Of a DNA stretch of 36,094 bases, positions 17,726 through 26,174 are shown in pieces. The DNA lies in contig RZZN01000036.1 in the NCBI GenBank assembly GCA_009929855.1, positions 1 to 36,094 on the forward strand, read 5' to 3'. A model generated the notes under the pieces. It ran no database searches and was not told the DNA's origin. It saw only the letters and a program-made list of their open reading frames with translations. Source of the DNA: Gammaproteobacteria bacterium. GTDB lineage: Bacteria > Pseudomonadota > Gammaproteobacteria > Chromatiales > Chromatiaceae. The position numbers were made by a program, and so were the translations under genes. Position 1 is the first letter of the stretch; each line of letters starts with the position of its first letter.

Positions 17726-19927
17726 ATGGAGACACGGCCTCGCATCGCCTGTTTTTTCTCGACCTCGGGTCACAGTGGGGTCGATCGTGCCGCCAAGCAT
17801 CTGATCCCGGCGCTGGCGCGACGCGGTTACGCGGTCGATCTGCTGCGGGTGCGCGGTCATGGTCCGCATCTGACTGAGGTGCCGGCCGGGGTGAGGCGGG
17901 TCGATCTGGGGTCGCGTCATACCTATGGCGCACTGCCGGCGCTGGTGCGCTATCTGCGCCGCGAGCGCCCCTTGGTGCTGCTCTCGGACAAGGATCGGGT
18001 CAATCGCACCGCGTTGCTGGCGCGTGGGCTCGCGGGTGTCCAGACGCGCCTGATCTTCAGCTCTGGCACCACCATCTCGATCGATCTGGCGACCCGCGGC
18101 GCGGTGGAGCGCTGGATCCAGCGCCGCTCGATGGGGCGGCTCTATCCATTCGCCGATCAGGTCATCGTCACCAGCGCGGGGGTCGCCGATGACATGGCCG
18201 CCTACACCGGTTTGGCGCGCCATCTGATTCGCGTGGTGCCCTCGCCGGTGGTGGCGGAGCATCTTTTCACCGACCCGCTGCCCCGGCCGGATCATCCTTG
18301 GTTTGCCCAGCCTGATGTCCCGCTGATCCTGGCGGTCGGCGAGCTCTGTGGACGCAAAGATTTCGCGACACTGCTGCGCGCCTTCGCGCGTCTGCGTGCC
18401 CGGCGCCCCTGCCGACTGATGATCCTGGGCGAGGGGCGCGCGCGCGCGGCACTGGATGCACTGGCCACCGAGCTTGGCGTCAGCGAGGCGCTGGCGCTGC
18501 CCGGCTTCGTGCCCGACCCCTATGCCGATATGGCCCATGCCGACCTCTTGGCCTTCACCTCACGCTGGGAAGGACTGGGCTTCGTCATCATCGAGGCGCT
18601 CGCGGTCGGGACCCCGGTCGTGTCCACCGATTGTCCGAGCGGACCGCGCGAGATCCTGCGCGACGGCGCGGTCGGGCCCTTGGTGCCGGTCGGCGACGAC
18701 CTGGCGTTGAGCGCGGCGATGGAGCGGATCTTGGACGCGCCGCCGCCGCGGGCGCTGTTGCAGTCCGCCGCGCGTCCCTACGCGATCGAGGCGAGCACCG
18801 ACGCCTATCTCGACGCCATGCGCCTGCCGCGCCGTTGGGAGGCGGATCGCCGGGCGTCACGGGTGACGCGCGAGATCCCACCGGTTCGACCGCGCATCCT
18901 CCTGACGCGTCTCTCGGCGATCGGTGACATCCTGTTCGCCTCGCCTCTGATCGCGGTGCTGCGCCGTGCCTATCCCGATGCCCATCTGGCCTGGCTGGTG
19001 CAACCCGAATATCGTGGACTACTGGATCAGCACCCGGATCTGGACGAGGTCATCGAGTGTCCGATCGGACACTGGCGGCAGTTGTGGCGGGCGCGCCGCC
19101 CGCGTGCACTGCTCGCCGAGCTCGGCGATCTGCGTACGCGTCTGCGCCGAGGTCGCTTCGACCTGGTCATCGATCTACAGGGTCTGCTCAAGAGCGGTGT
19201 GCTCAGCCGGCTGGCCGGCGCGCCCGCGCGCATCGGTCTGGGCTCGCGCGAGGGCAGTCAATGGCTGATGACGCGGACCATCCCACGCGGTGGCGAGACC
19301 AAGCGCATCGGCTCGGAATATCGCTATCTCGCCGAGACCCTGGGTCTCGCGGTCGATGACTTCGCCATGGCACTGCATCATGGCGCGGCGGCCACGGCCG
19401 CGGCGGCGCGACTCATCCAGGCACATGGCCTGACGGACGGCTATCTGGTGCTCTGCCCATTCACGACCCGGGCGCAGAAACACTGGATCGAGACGCGCTG
19501 GGCCGAGCTGGCCGACGGCCTGTCGGAGCGGTTTGGCTTGACCCCGGTATTGCTCGGCGGGCCGGCCGATCGGGTCGCCGCGGCGCGAATCAGCGCGCGC
19601 GCCAAGTCCAATCCACTCGATCTCACGGGTCGAACCAGCCTCACCGAGGCCGGTGCGCTGATCGCGCGCGCCGCGCTGCTGATCGGGGTGGACACCGGGC
19701 TGGGCCACATGGGCATCGTCCATGGGGTCCCGAGCCTACTGCTCTTCGGCGCGACCTGTCCTTATCTCGACACCGGCCGACCCAACGCCCAGGTGCTCTA
19801 CCATCGGCTCGACTGCTCGCCCTGCAAGCGGCGTCCGACCTGTGATGGTGCCTACACCTGCATGCGTCTGATCGAGGTCGAGGAGGTGATCGCAGCGGCC
19901 CGTCGGCTGCTGGCGGTCGCCCCATGA
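17726..19927 (+). CDS. Fused GT4 glycosyltransferase - GT9 heptosyltransferase
   Basis: This is one continuous 733-residue frame with two complete enzymes. Residues about 1-375 are a GT-B family 4 retaining glycosyltransferase with VGELCGRKDFATLL, SRWEGLGFVIIE (EX7E motif) and TDCPSGPREIL. Residues about 389-733 are a GT9 heptosyltransferase resembling WaaC/WaaF, with RILLTRLSAIGDILFASPLI, DLQGLLKS, LCPFTTRAQKHW and IGVDTGLGHMG. Its Cys-rich end, CSPCKRRPTCDGAYTC, is common in GT9. A linker of about 15 residues joins them. The fusion suggests two consecutive sugar transfers, perhaps heptose and a hexose, onto a lipid-linked core or surface glycan in the cytoplasm. It follows asnB by five bases and overlaps the next gene by four. 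ADP-heptose would come from HldE. Exact donors and acceptor are unknown. Confidence 0.9.
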   Translation: METRPRIACFFSTSGHSGVDRAAKHLIPALARRGYAVDLLRVRGHGPHLTEVPAGVRRVDLGSRHTYGALPALVRYLRRERPLVLLSDKDRVNRTALLARGLAGVQTRLIFSSGTTISIDLATRGAVERWIQRRSMGRLYPFADQVIVTSAGVADDMAAYTGLARHLIRVVPSPVVAEHLFTDPLPRPDHPWFAQPDVPLILAVGELCGRKDFATLLRAFARLRARRPCRLMILGEGRARAALDALATELGVSEALALPGFVPDPYADMAHADLLAFTSRWEGLGFVIIEALAVGTPVVSTDCPSGPREILRDGAVGPLVPVGDDLALSAAMERILDAPPPRALLQSAARPYAIEASTDAYLDAMRLPRRWEADRRASRVTREIPPVRPRILLTRLSAIGDILFASPLIAVLRRAYPDAHLAWLVQPEYRGLLDQHPDLDEVIECPIGHWRQLWRARRPRALLAELGDLRTRLRRGRFDLVIDLQGLLKSGVLSRLAGAPARIGLGSREGSQWLMTRTIPRGGETKRIGSEYRYLAETLGLAVDDFAMALHHGAAATAAAARLIQAHGLTDGYLVLCPFTTRAQKHWIETRWAELADGLSERFGLTPVLLGGPADRVAAARISARAKSNPLDLTGRTSLTEAGALIARAALLIGVDTGLGHMGIVHGVPSLLLFGATCPYLDTGRPNAQVLYHRLDCSPCKRRPTCDGAYTCMRLIEVEEVIAAARRLLAVAP

Positions 19928-21021
19928 GGATCCTGCATGTCGAGGGCGGGCGTCATCTCTACGGTGGGGCCTATCAGGTCCTGCACCTGCTGCGCGGTCT
20001 GAGCGCGCGCGGTCATCAGAGTCTATTGGCCTGTCCGCGTGGCTGCGCACTCGCCGCCGCGGCGGCGCCGGTCGCCGAGGTGCATGACATCCCGATGCAT
20101 GGCGATCTCGATCTGGTGATGATCTGGCGCTTGAGCCGACTGATCCGTGGGCACCGCCCCGACCTGGTGCATCTGCACAGTCGCATCGGTGCCGACGTGA
20201 TGGGCGGGATCGCGGCGCGTCTGCATGGGGTCCCGGTCGTGCACACGCGCAGAGTCGACAACCCCGAGCCACGCTGGCTGGTCGCGGTCAAATATCGACT
20301 GCATGATCGCGTCATCGCCATCTCGGAGGGGATCGGCGCCGTGCTGCGAGCCGAGGGAGTGCCGGCGGCGAAGCTGCGTGTGGTGCGCAGCGCCGTGGAG
20401 CAGTCCGAGTACGCCCGGCCCTGCGCGCGCGCGGCCATTGCCGAGCGCCTGGGGGTATCCACCGAGTCGCTGTTGATCGGGGTGATCGCACAGTTGATCG
20501 CGCGCAAGGGACATGCCGACCTGCTGGCGGTGCTGCCGCCCTTGCTCGCCCGCTATCCGACCTTGCAGGTGCTCTTTCTGGGGCGAGGCCCACTGGAGGG
20601 GGCGCTGCGCGAGCAGATCGCGCGCGCGGGTCTGACTGAGCGAGTGCGCTTGCTCGGGTTTCGCGACGATCTGGCCGAGCTCCTGCCTTGTCTGGATCTG
20701 GTGGTCCATCCAGCCCGACTCGAGGGGCTGGGGGTCTCGCTCCTGCAAGCCGCCAGCGCCGGCGTGCCGATCGTGGCCACCCGGGTCGGCGGGATTCCCG
20801 AGGCGGTTCGGGACGGCCACACCGGTCTGCTGGTCCCGCCAGCTGATCCAGCGGCCTTGGGGGCGGCGATCGAGCAACTCTTGGCCGATCGCGAGCGGCG
20901 ACGCGCCATGGGCGCCGCCGGCCAGGCGCTCATGGCGCGCGAGCACTCGATCGACACCATGGTCGAGGGCAATCTCGCGGTCTATCGTGAGCTGCTGGAG
21001 ACCCCGCCATCGGCCACATGA
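19924..21021 (+). CDS. Glycosyltransferase family 4 protein
   Basis: This 365-residue GT-B enzyme has both Rossmann halves. The N-terminal MRILHVEGGRHLYGGAYQVLHLL carries the GG loop of acceptor-binding domains, followed by DLVHLHSRIGADV and VVHTRRVD. The C-terminal donor half has AQLIARKGHADLL, FLGRGPLEGAL, VHPARLEGLGVSLLQAASAG and VGGIPEAVRDG. The second Glu of the usual EX7E motif is Gln here (EGLGVSLLQ). This occurs in some GT4 subfamilies but may alter catalysis or donor use. Its ATG overlaps the stop of the GT4-GT9 gene (ATGA), so it is the third gene of a coupled operon. It converges on pilT. The sugar specificity cannot be read from sequence. Confidence 0.9.
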   Translation: MRILHVEGGRHLYGGAYQVLHLLRGLSARGHQSLLACPRGCALAAAAAPVAEVHDIPMHGDLDLVMIWRLSRLIRGHRPDLVHLHSRIGADVMGGIAARLHGVPVVHTRRVDNPEPRWLVAVKYRLHDRVIAISEGIGAVLRAEGVPAAKLRVVRSAVEQSEYARPCARAAIAERLGVSTESLLIGVIAQLIARKGHADLLAVLPPLLARYPTLQVLFLGRGPLEGALREQIARAGLTERVRLLGFRDDLAELLPCLDLVVHPARLEGLGVSLLQAASAGVPIVATRVGGIPEAVRDGHTGLLVPPADPAALGAAIEQLLADRERRRAMGAAGQALMAREHSIDTMVEGNLAVYRELLETPPSAT

Positions 21022-21044
21022 ACGGTGACATCGCGTCCACGGGC

Positions 21045-21067
21045 GTCGGGGATCACAGCGCCCCGAC
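21045..21067. terminator. Hairpin between convergent GT4 and pilT genes
   Basis: GTCGGGG and CCCCGAC form a 7-bp perfect stem with a nine-base loop in the 75-bp convergent spacer. No T-run follows on either strand, so it is only a possible bidirectional transcription end. Confidence 0.35.
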
Positions 21068-21096
21068 CAGGATCGATCCGCCGATGCCGAGCCCTG

Positions 21097-22134
21097 TCAG
21101 TTGAAGTCATCCTTGTTCTGGGCCTTCATCCGCGCATCCTGGCGGGTCACCAGACCCTGCTTCACCAGGTCCTTGAGTTTTTGGTCGAGTGTCTGCATCC
21201 CGTGCGCCTGACCGGTCTGGATCGCCGAATACATCTGAGCGACCTTGGCCTCGCGGATCAGGTTGCGGATGGCGGGTGTCCCGAGCATGATCTCGTGCGC
21301 GGCGACCCGCCCTCCGCCGACCTTCTTCAGGAGTGTCTGTGAGATGACCGAGCGCAGCGACTCCGACAGCATGGAGCGGACCATGTCCTTCTCGGCCGCG
21401 GGAAAAACGTCGACGATGCGGTCGATGGTCTTGGCGGCGGAGGTGGTGTGCAAGGTGCCGAAGACCAGGTGGCCGGTCTCGGCCGCGGTCAACGCCAGTC
21501 GGATGGTTTCCAGGTCGCGCATCTCCCCGACCAGGATGATGTCCGGGTCTTGACGCAGCGCCGAGCGCAGCGCCTCGCTGAAGCCCAGTGTATCTCGGTG
21601 CACCTCGCGCTGATTGACCAGGCATTTCTTGCTGGTGTGGACGAACTCGATGGGGTCCTCGATGGTCAGGATGTGCGCGTACTCGGTCTCGTTCAGATAA
21701 TCGATCATGGCCGCCAGCGTCGTGGATTTGCCCGAGCCGGTTGGTCCGGTCACCAGGATGAGACCACGCGGGATGCTGACGATCTCCTTGAAGCTCTCCG
21801 GCGCCTTGAGTTGATCGAGCGAGAGGACCTTGGAGGGGATCGTGCGGAAGACGCCGCCCGCTCCGCGCTTGTGATTGAATGCATTGACGCGGAACCGCGC
21901 CAGCCCGGGGATCTCGAACGAGAAGTCGGTCTCGAGGAATTCCTCGTAGTCCTTGCGCTGCTTGTCGTTCATGATGTCATAGACGAGCGAGTGCACGGAG
22001 CGATGGTCCAGCGGTGGGACATTGATGCGACGCATGTCGCCATCGACTCGAATCATGGGCGGCAGTCCCGCCGAGAGATGCAGGTCCGAGGCGTTGTTCT
22101 TGACGCTGAATGCGAGGAGTTCGGCGATATCCAT
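21097..22134 (-). CDS. pilT: Type IV pilus twitching motility ATPase PilT
   Basis: This hexameric retraction ATPase depolymerises type IV pili at the inner membrane and drives twitching. The 345 residues equal the family's usual length. The N-terminal PAS-like domain begins MDIAELLAFSVKNNASDLHLSAGLPP. The ATPase core has Walker A GPTGSGKST at 130-138, the Asp box TIEDPIEFVH, the Walker B region IILVGEMRDLETIRLAL and the His box HLVFGTLHTTSAAKTIDR. The PilT-specific C-terminal AIRNLIREAKVAQM motif separates it from PilB and most PilU proteins. No pilU follows in the window; the neighbour downstream is a convergent glycosyltransferase. It is divergent from xrtH across 350 bases. Confidence 0.97.
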   Translation of the reverse strand: MDIAELLAFSVKNNASDLHLSAGLPPMIRVDGDMRRINVPPLDHRSVHSLVYDIMNDKQRKDYEEFLETDFSFEIPGLARFRVNAFNHKRGAGGVFRTIPSKVLSLDQLKAPESFKEIVSIPRGLILVTGPTGSGKSTTLAAMIDYLNETEYAHILTIEDPIEFVHTSKKCLVNQREVHRDTLGFSEALRSALRQDPDIILVGEMRDLETIRLALTAAETGHLVFGTLHTTSAAKTIDRIVDVFPAAEKDMVRSMLSESLRSVISQTLLKKVGGGRVAAHEIMLGTPAIRNLIREAKVAQMYSAIQTGQAHGMQTLDQKLKDLVKQGLVTRQDARMKAQNKDDFN

Positions 22135-22485
22135 GATGTGAGCTCACCCCCGTTGGAGTCGTCAGCGATGGCGCGGACGATCGGTTTGGCGACTAGGATA
22201 GCCCGAAGCTCCGAGCCTGGTCTCGCGCTTTCTCGCTAAGGTCGGGGTGCGCTGGCGCGTGACCCAGGAGCGCGCCGGAATGGCCCAGGATCGCGCTGGC
22301 CTGGGATTGCCGAGTTGCACTCGGCCATTGCACGGCGCCTGATGTCCGGGTGGTGAGCGGGTGATTGCAACGGCTGTCGCGCTCACTGGTCCAGTGTGTC
22401 GTCTACGACTTATCATGCACGCATTCGGGCCTGGGTCGGTCGTGCGCCGACAGCCTGCCGAGCGAGTCGATCAACGGATACCACC
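22135..22485. other. Divergent spacer between pilT and xrtH with short repeats
   Basis: The 351-bp spacer has no credible gene. It contains a 16-base direct repeat, CCCAGGA(G/T)CGCGC(C/T)GG, at 22263-22278 and 22284-22299 (21-base period). The second copy also pairs with CCTGGG at 22300-22305, and a hairpin GCCGAG-ttgca-CTCGGC lies at 22309-22325. A TATCAT at 22411-22416 could be a -10 box for xrtH, but no good -35 accompanies it. Confidence 0.5.
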
Positions 22486-23019
22486 ATGCTGAGCTTCATC
22501 GCAAAATTCCTCGGACTCCTACTCGTTCTCTCGTTCATCTACAACCTGCCGAGCGTGAGCGCCGCGCTGATCGAGCCCTGGAATCTCATCCTCGCCCAGG
22601 CGGCGTTCGGTGTGATGCAGTTGATCGACGCGGATGTGCGTCTATCCGGCAACGTCATCAGCACCTTGGCCGGCGCGAACGCGGTGTCGGTCGAGAGCGA
22701 CTGCAACGGTGTCGAGGCCACGCTGCTGTTGTTGTGCGCGGTGGTCGCCTTCCCGGCGTCCTGGAAGGAGCGTCTGATCGGGCTCGCGGTGGGTCTGTTC
22801 CTGGTGCAGGGATTGAACCTGGTGCGCATCGTCTCGCTCTTCTATCTAGGCCAATGGAACATGGCCGTCTTCGATTGGACCCACAAATATCTCTGGCCGA
22901 TCATCCTGATCGTGGTGGCCTTGCTGGCCTTCGCCTGGTGGATTCGCAGCGTCGTCGACGCGACCGGCGGGCCACCCTCGAATGCGGATGCCACGAGCGA
23001 TCCGGGACGCCCGGCATGA
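22486..23019 (+). CDS. xrtH: Exosortase H (IPTLxxWG-CTERM type)
   Basis: The short polytopic membrane protein (177 residues) fits the small XrtH branch of the exosortase/archaeosortase family, a membrane transpeptidase that processes C-terminally tagged surface proteins. The catalytic triad is visible: Cys73 in ESDCNGVEATLLLL, Arg114 in LNLVRIVSLFYLG and His133 in DWTHKYLW, each next to a membrane helix. There are about four transmembrane segments. The ATG at 22486 matches the family N-terminus; a longer in-frame start at 22396 would add unrelated residues. The stop overlaps the start of the next membrane-protein gene (ATGA). A possible substrate is the TP-linker protein encoded at 14568. The subclass call rests on size and motif similarity recalled from the family. 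Confidence 0.88.
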   Translation: MLSFIAKFLGLLLVLSFIYNLPSVSAALIEPWNLILAQAAFGVMQLIDADVRLSGNVISTLAGANAVSVESDCNGVEATLLLLCAVVAFPASWKERLIGLAVGLFLVQGLNLVRIVSLFYLGQWNMAVFDWTHKYLWPIILIVVALLAFAWWIRSVVDATGGPPSNADATSDPGRPA

Positions 23020-23621
23020 GAGCCCCGTGGCCGGCGGTCTTGACTGCCTTGGCGGCATTCCTGGTGATGCTGCCGGCCTTCTTGTTCCTGTGGTATCAGG
23101 CCGGACCCTGGTTGGTCCCCGCGTTGGTCGCTCTGCTCGAGCCCATGCTGACCTGGCTCTGGCCCGACACGGTCATCGGTGTCGAGCCCGCCGGTCGCAA
23201 GTTGATCGTCATCACCGAGCTGGTTTCAACCGCTTCGATCCCGCCGCGCAAGGGTGTGCTGGTCAATCCATTCACCTACTCGTACAGTCTGCCACTGTTC
23301 GCCGCGCTGGCGTTGGCGTCGACCGCCTCCTTCCTGCGCCATCTGCTGCGTCTGGCGATCGGCATGGGTGTCCTCACGCTTGGAGTCTGCTTCAGTATCC
23401 TGGTCAGTCTGCTCTATCTGTTCCAGCTCGATGATGGCTATGCCGGGCTTCAGTTTTCAAGTCGCGCCGAGCTCAATGAGGCCATCGTGCGCTATGCCCA
23501 TTTTCTGGGCTTCAACCTCACACCCAGGGTGTTGCCCTTGCTGATGTGGATCCTGTTGTACCGCGAGTGGCTCGCTGAGCTGATGCGCGAGTTTCGGCGC
23601 GCGCCGCCGCCCGCCGCATGA
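23016..23621 (+). CDS. Exosortase H-associated membrane protein
   Basis: The 201-residue protein has a long N-terminal hydrophobic segment (VLTALAAFLVMLPAFLFLWYQ) and a loop of about 60 residues that includes IVITELVSTA and RKGVLVNPFTYSYSLPLF. Three further transmembrane helices and a basic C-terminus follow. It overlaps xrtH by four bases and is translationally coupled to it. The layout fits the uncharacterised membrane protein that accompanies exosortase H in many genomes. The loop beside helix 1 would probably be periplasmic and could help present substrates or take part in a later anchoring step; this is inference. No enzyme motif was recognised. Confidence 0.78.
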   Translation: MRAPWPAVLTALAAFLVMLPAFLFLWYQAGPWLVPALVALLEPMLTWLWPDTVIGVEPAGRKLIVITELVSTASIPPRKGVLVNPFTYSYSLPLFAALALASTASFLRHLLRLAIGMGVLTLGVCFSILVSLLYLFQLDDGYAGLQFSSRAELNEAIVRYAHFLGFNLTPRVLPLLMWILLYREWLAELMREFRRAPPPAA

Positions 23622-23840
23622 GCCCTTGAAAGCGACCTGGCGTGTCCGCGATGGGGGCGTGCGCTCACTGGAAACGACCGATGGGTCAATGACATGACCT
23701 CGGCCGATCGCTGACGACCCACGACCCATCACAGGCGCGCGATCATCGGCGACAGCGGCCCGCACCACTGGGTCCTGTCCCGCGTTCAGACCCCGCCGCC
23801 CGAATGGGCGCGCCATTGAGACGAGACCTTGCCTCGACAC

Positions 23841-26174
23841 ATGAGCCAGACTCAATCCGGATCCGCCGCTCGGATCGATCCCGCCGCCATCACCCAGCAA
23901 TTGCGTCATGGGATCGAGCTGTTTCGCCGCGGCCACGGCGCCGCGGCCGCCGACCTGATGCGTGCACTCCTCAAGCACGCACCCGATCAACCCGATGCCT
24001 TGCATGTCCTGGGACTCCTGGCCGCGCGTGACGGGCGGCTGGAGGAGGCGGAACGGCTGCTGCGCCGCTGCGTGAAGGTGGCGCCCGAGTTCGCGGACGG
24101 GCACAACAATCTCGGCAATGTGCTCTTGGCGATGCGCCAGCCGCGGCTGGCATTGGCCGCCTACCGTCGCGCCGCGCGACTGGCCCCCGACTCGCCCTTG
24201 CCCCACTACAACCTGGGCAACGTCCTGCGCGAGCTTGGCCAGCTCGAGGAGGCCGAAACCAGCTACCGCGAGGCGATGCGGCTCGCCCCCGACAACCCGG
24301 ACATCCAAACCAATCTGGTCAATCTACTCCTGGAGCGCGGGGCGGAGGAGGCGGCTCAGACCATGGCGATCGAGCTGATCGAGCGCCATCCGCAACGGCC
24401 CGAGCTGCGTCTGAACCTGGGCAACATCCTGCGCCGCCGCGGGCGACTCGATCAGGCGCGGGCCGCCTACGAGGGGCTGCTCGCCGCGCGTCCCGGTCAC
24501 CCCCAGGCGCTCCTCTCATTGGCCTTGGTCGCGCTCGCCGAGCATGATCTGTCGGCCGCCGAGCATTGGATCGAGCTGGCCGAGTCCGGGGCCGCGGCTC
24601 CCGAGCAGGAACGGCTGACCGCGCGCTTTGCCTTGTCCATGGCCCGAGGTGATCAGGCCGGCGCACTCGCCGTGGCGCGCGCGGCCTTCGAGAGCGCCGG
24701 GGAGTCGCCAAGTCTCGTCGCGGTGGCCGCCGAGCTGCTTGCCGAGGTCGGTGAGCATCGTCAAGCACTGGAGCTGCTGAAGCGGGGTCGGGCGCGCTTT
24801 GGCGAGCGTCTGACAGGCGTCCTGGGCGCCGAGTTTCACCATCGGCGCGCATTGTGCGACTGGCGCGATTGGGGGTCCCGTGCCGCGGCCTTGGTGACAC
24901 GGATCCGCGCCGGCGACCCGGCCGGTGTCTCACCCTTCTCGGCCTGCGCCCTGCCGGGACTGGAGCCTGCCGATCTGCTCCGCGTCGCGCGCGAGCGCAG
25001 CGCGCGCGTGCGCGCCGCGCTCGACCCGCTCACGGCCAACCCGCGCCGCGCCGCGGGCGAGCGGATCCGGCTCGGCTATCTCTCGGCCGATTTCCGCGCG
25101 CACGCCACCGCCTATCTCACCGCGGCACTGTTCGAGCATCATGATCGCGCCCAATTCGAGCTCTTTGCCTACTCGCTCGGCGCGGACGACGGCAGCCCCA
25201 TCCGCGATCGTCTGCGCGCGGCATTCGAGCATTTCGTCGATCTCAGCGACCAGACCCACCAGGCGGCGGCGCGGCGCATCCACGACGATGGCATCGACAT
25301 CCTCGTCGATCTCAATGGCCACACCCGTGGTGCCCGGCTCGAGATCCTGGCCTCGCGCCCGGCCCCGGTCCAGGTCGACTGGCTCGGCTTTCCGGGGTCC
25401 ACGGGCGCCTCCTTCATGGATTATCTCATCGTCGATCCGGTCGTGGTGCCGCCAGCGGATGCCATGGACTACAGCGAGGCGCTCGCCTATCTGCCGACGA
25501 CCTATCAGCCTGTCGATGATCGGCGCTCACTCGCACCGCCCACGACGCGCGCCCGCGAGGGGCTGCCTGACGCCGGACTGGTGCTCTGTTGCTTCAACAA
25601 TCCGTACAAGATCACCCCAGAGGTCTTTGCGCTCTGGTGTGATCTGCTGCGCGAGCTGCCCGAGGCAGTGCTCTGGCTCTATGCCAAGGATCCGGACACG
25701 CGCGCCAATCTGGTGCGCGAGGCAGGGGCGCGCGGTGTACCCGCGCGGCGACTGGTCTTTGCCGAGCAACGTCCGCAGGCCGAGCATCTCGCGCGACTCG
25801 CGCTGGCCGATCTGTTCCTCGATACCCGTCCATACAATGCGCACACGACCGCCTCGGACGCGCTCTGGGCCGGTGTGCCGGTCTTGACCTGTCCCGGTCG
25901 CACCTTTCCATCGCGGGTCGCGGCCAGTCTGCTGCGCGCGGTGGGGCTGCCCGAGCTGATCGCCACTGATCTGGACGATTATCGCGCCCGCGCGCTGCGA
26001 TTGGCGCGCGCCCCGGAGGAACGAGCTGAATTGCAGCAACGTCTGCGCGCCGCGCGTGATACCGCGCCGCTGTTCGATGTCGCCGCCTTCGCGCGCGCGC
26101 TGGAGTCTCTGTATCGGCAGATGTGGCGCCGTGATCAGGACGGCCTGCCGCCGACTCGCCTGATGGCGGACTAA
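23841..26174 (+). CDS. TPR protein with O-GlcNAc transferase-like (GT41) domain
   Basis: The 777-residue protein has an N-terminal superhelix of TPR repeats (about 15-270, for example LHVLGLLAARDGRLEEAERLL and YNLGNVLRELGQLEEAETSY) and a C-terminal GT41 domain (about 405-765). Key residues known from human OGT are kept: His421 in SADFRAHATAYL (OGT His498), NGHTRGARLEILASRPAPVQ, Lys590 in FNNPYKITPE (OGT Lys842) and His668 in NAHTTASDALWAG (OGT His901). It should therefore be an active O-linked transferase acting in the cytoplasm, donor uncertain. The ATG at 23841 is preferred to an upstream TTG at 23829. It is 219 bases after the exosortase H partner gene and 796 bases before an abundant-looking secreted-protein gene, a possible acceptor (inference). 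Confidence 0.9.
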   Translation: MSQTQSGSAARIDPAAITQQLRHGIELFRRGHGAAAADLMRALLKHAPDQPDALHVLGLLAARDGRLEEAERLLRRCVKVAPEFADGHNNLGNVLLAMRQPRLALAAYRRAARLAPDSPLPHYNLGNVLRELGQLEEAETSYREAMRLAPDNPDIQTNLVNLLLERGAEEAAQTMAIELIERHPQRPELRLNLGNILRRRGRLDQARAAYEGLLAARPGHPQALLSLALVALAEHDLSAAEHWIELAESGAAAPEQERLTARFALSMARGDQAGALAVARAAFESAGESPSLVAVAAELLAEVGEHRQALELLKRGRARFGERLTGVLGAEFHHRRALCDWRDWGSRAAALVTRIRAGDPAGVSPFSACALPGLEPADLLRVARERSARVRAALDPLTANPRRAAGERIRLGYLSADFRAHATAYLTAALFEHHDRAQFELFAYSLGADDGSPIRDRLRAAFEHFVDLSDQTHQAAARRIHDDGIDILVDLNGHTRGARLEILASRPAPVQVDWLGFPGSTGASFMDYLIVDPVVVPPADAMDYSEALAYLPTTYQPVDDRRSLAPPTTRAREGLPDAGLVLCCFNNPYKITPEVFALWCDLLRELPEAVLWLYAKDPDTRANLVREAGARGVPARRLVFAEQRPQAEHLARLALADLFLDTRPYNAHTTASDALWAGVPVLTCPGRTFPSRVAASLLRAVGLPELIATDLDDYRARALRLARAPEERAELQQRLRAARDTAPLFDVAAFARALESLYRQMWRRDQDGLPPTRLMAD

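Noticed and set aside
23457-24308. 283-codon reverse frame across the exosortase H partner and the OGT-like gene
   Set aside because: It spans two supported forward genes and their spacer and has no recognisable motifs.
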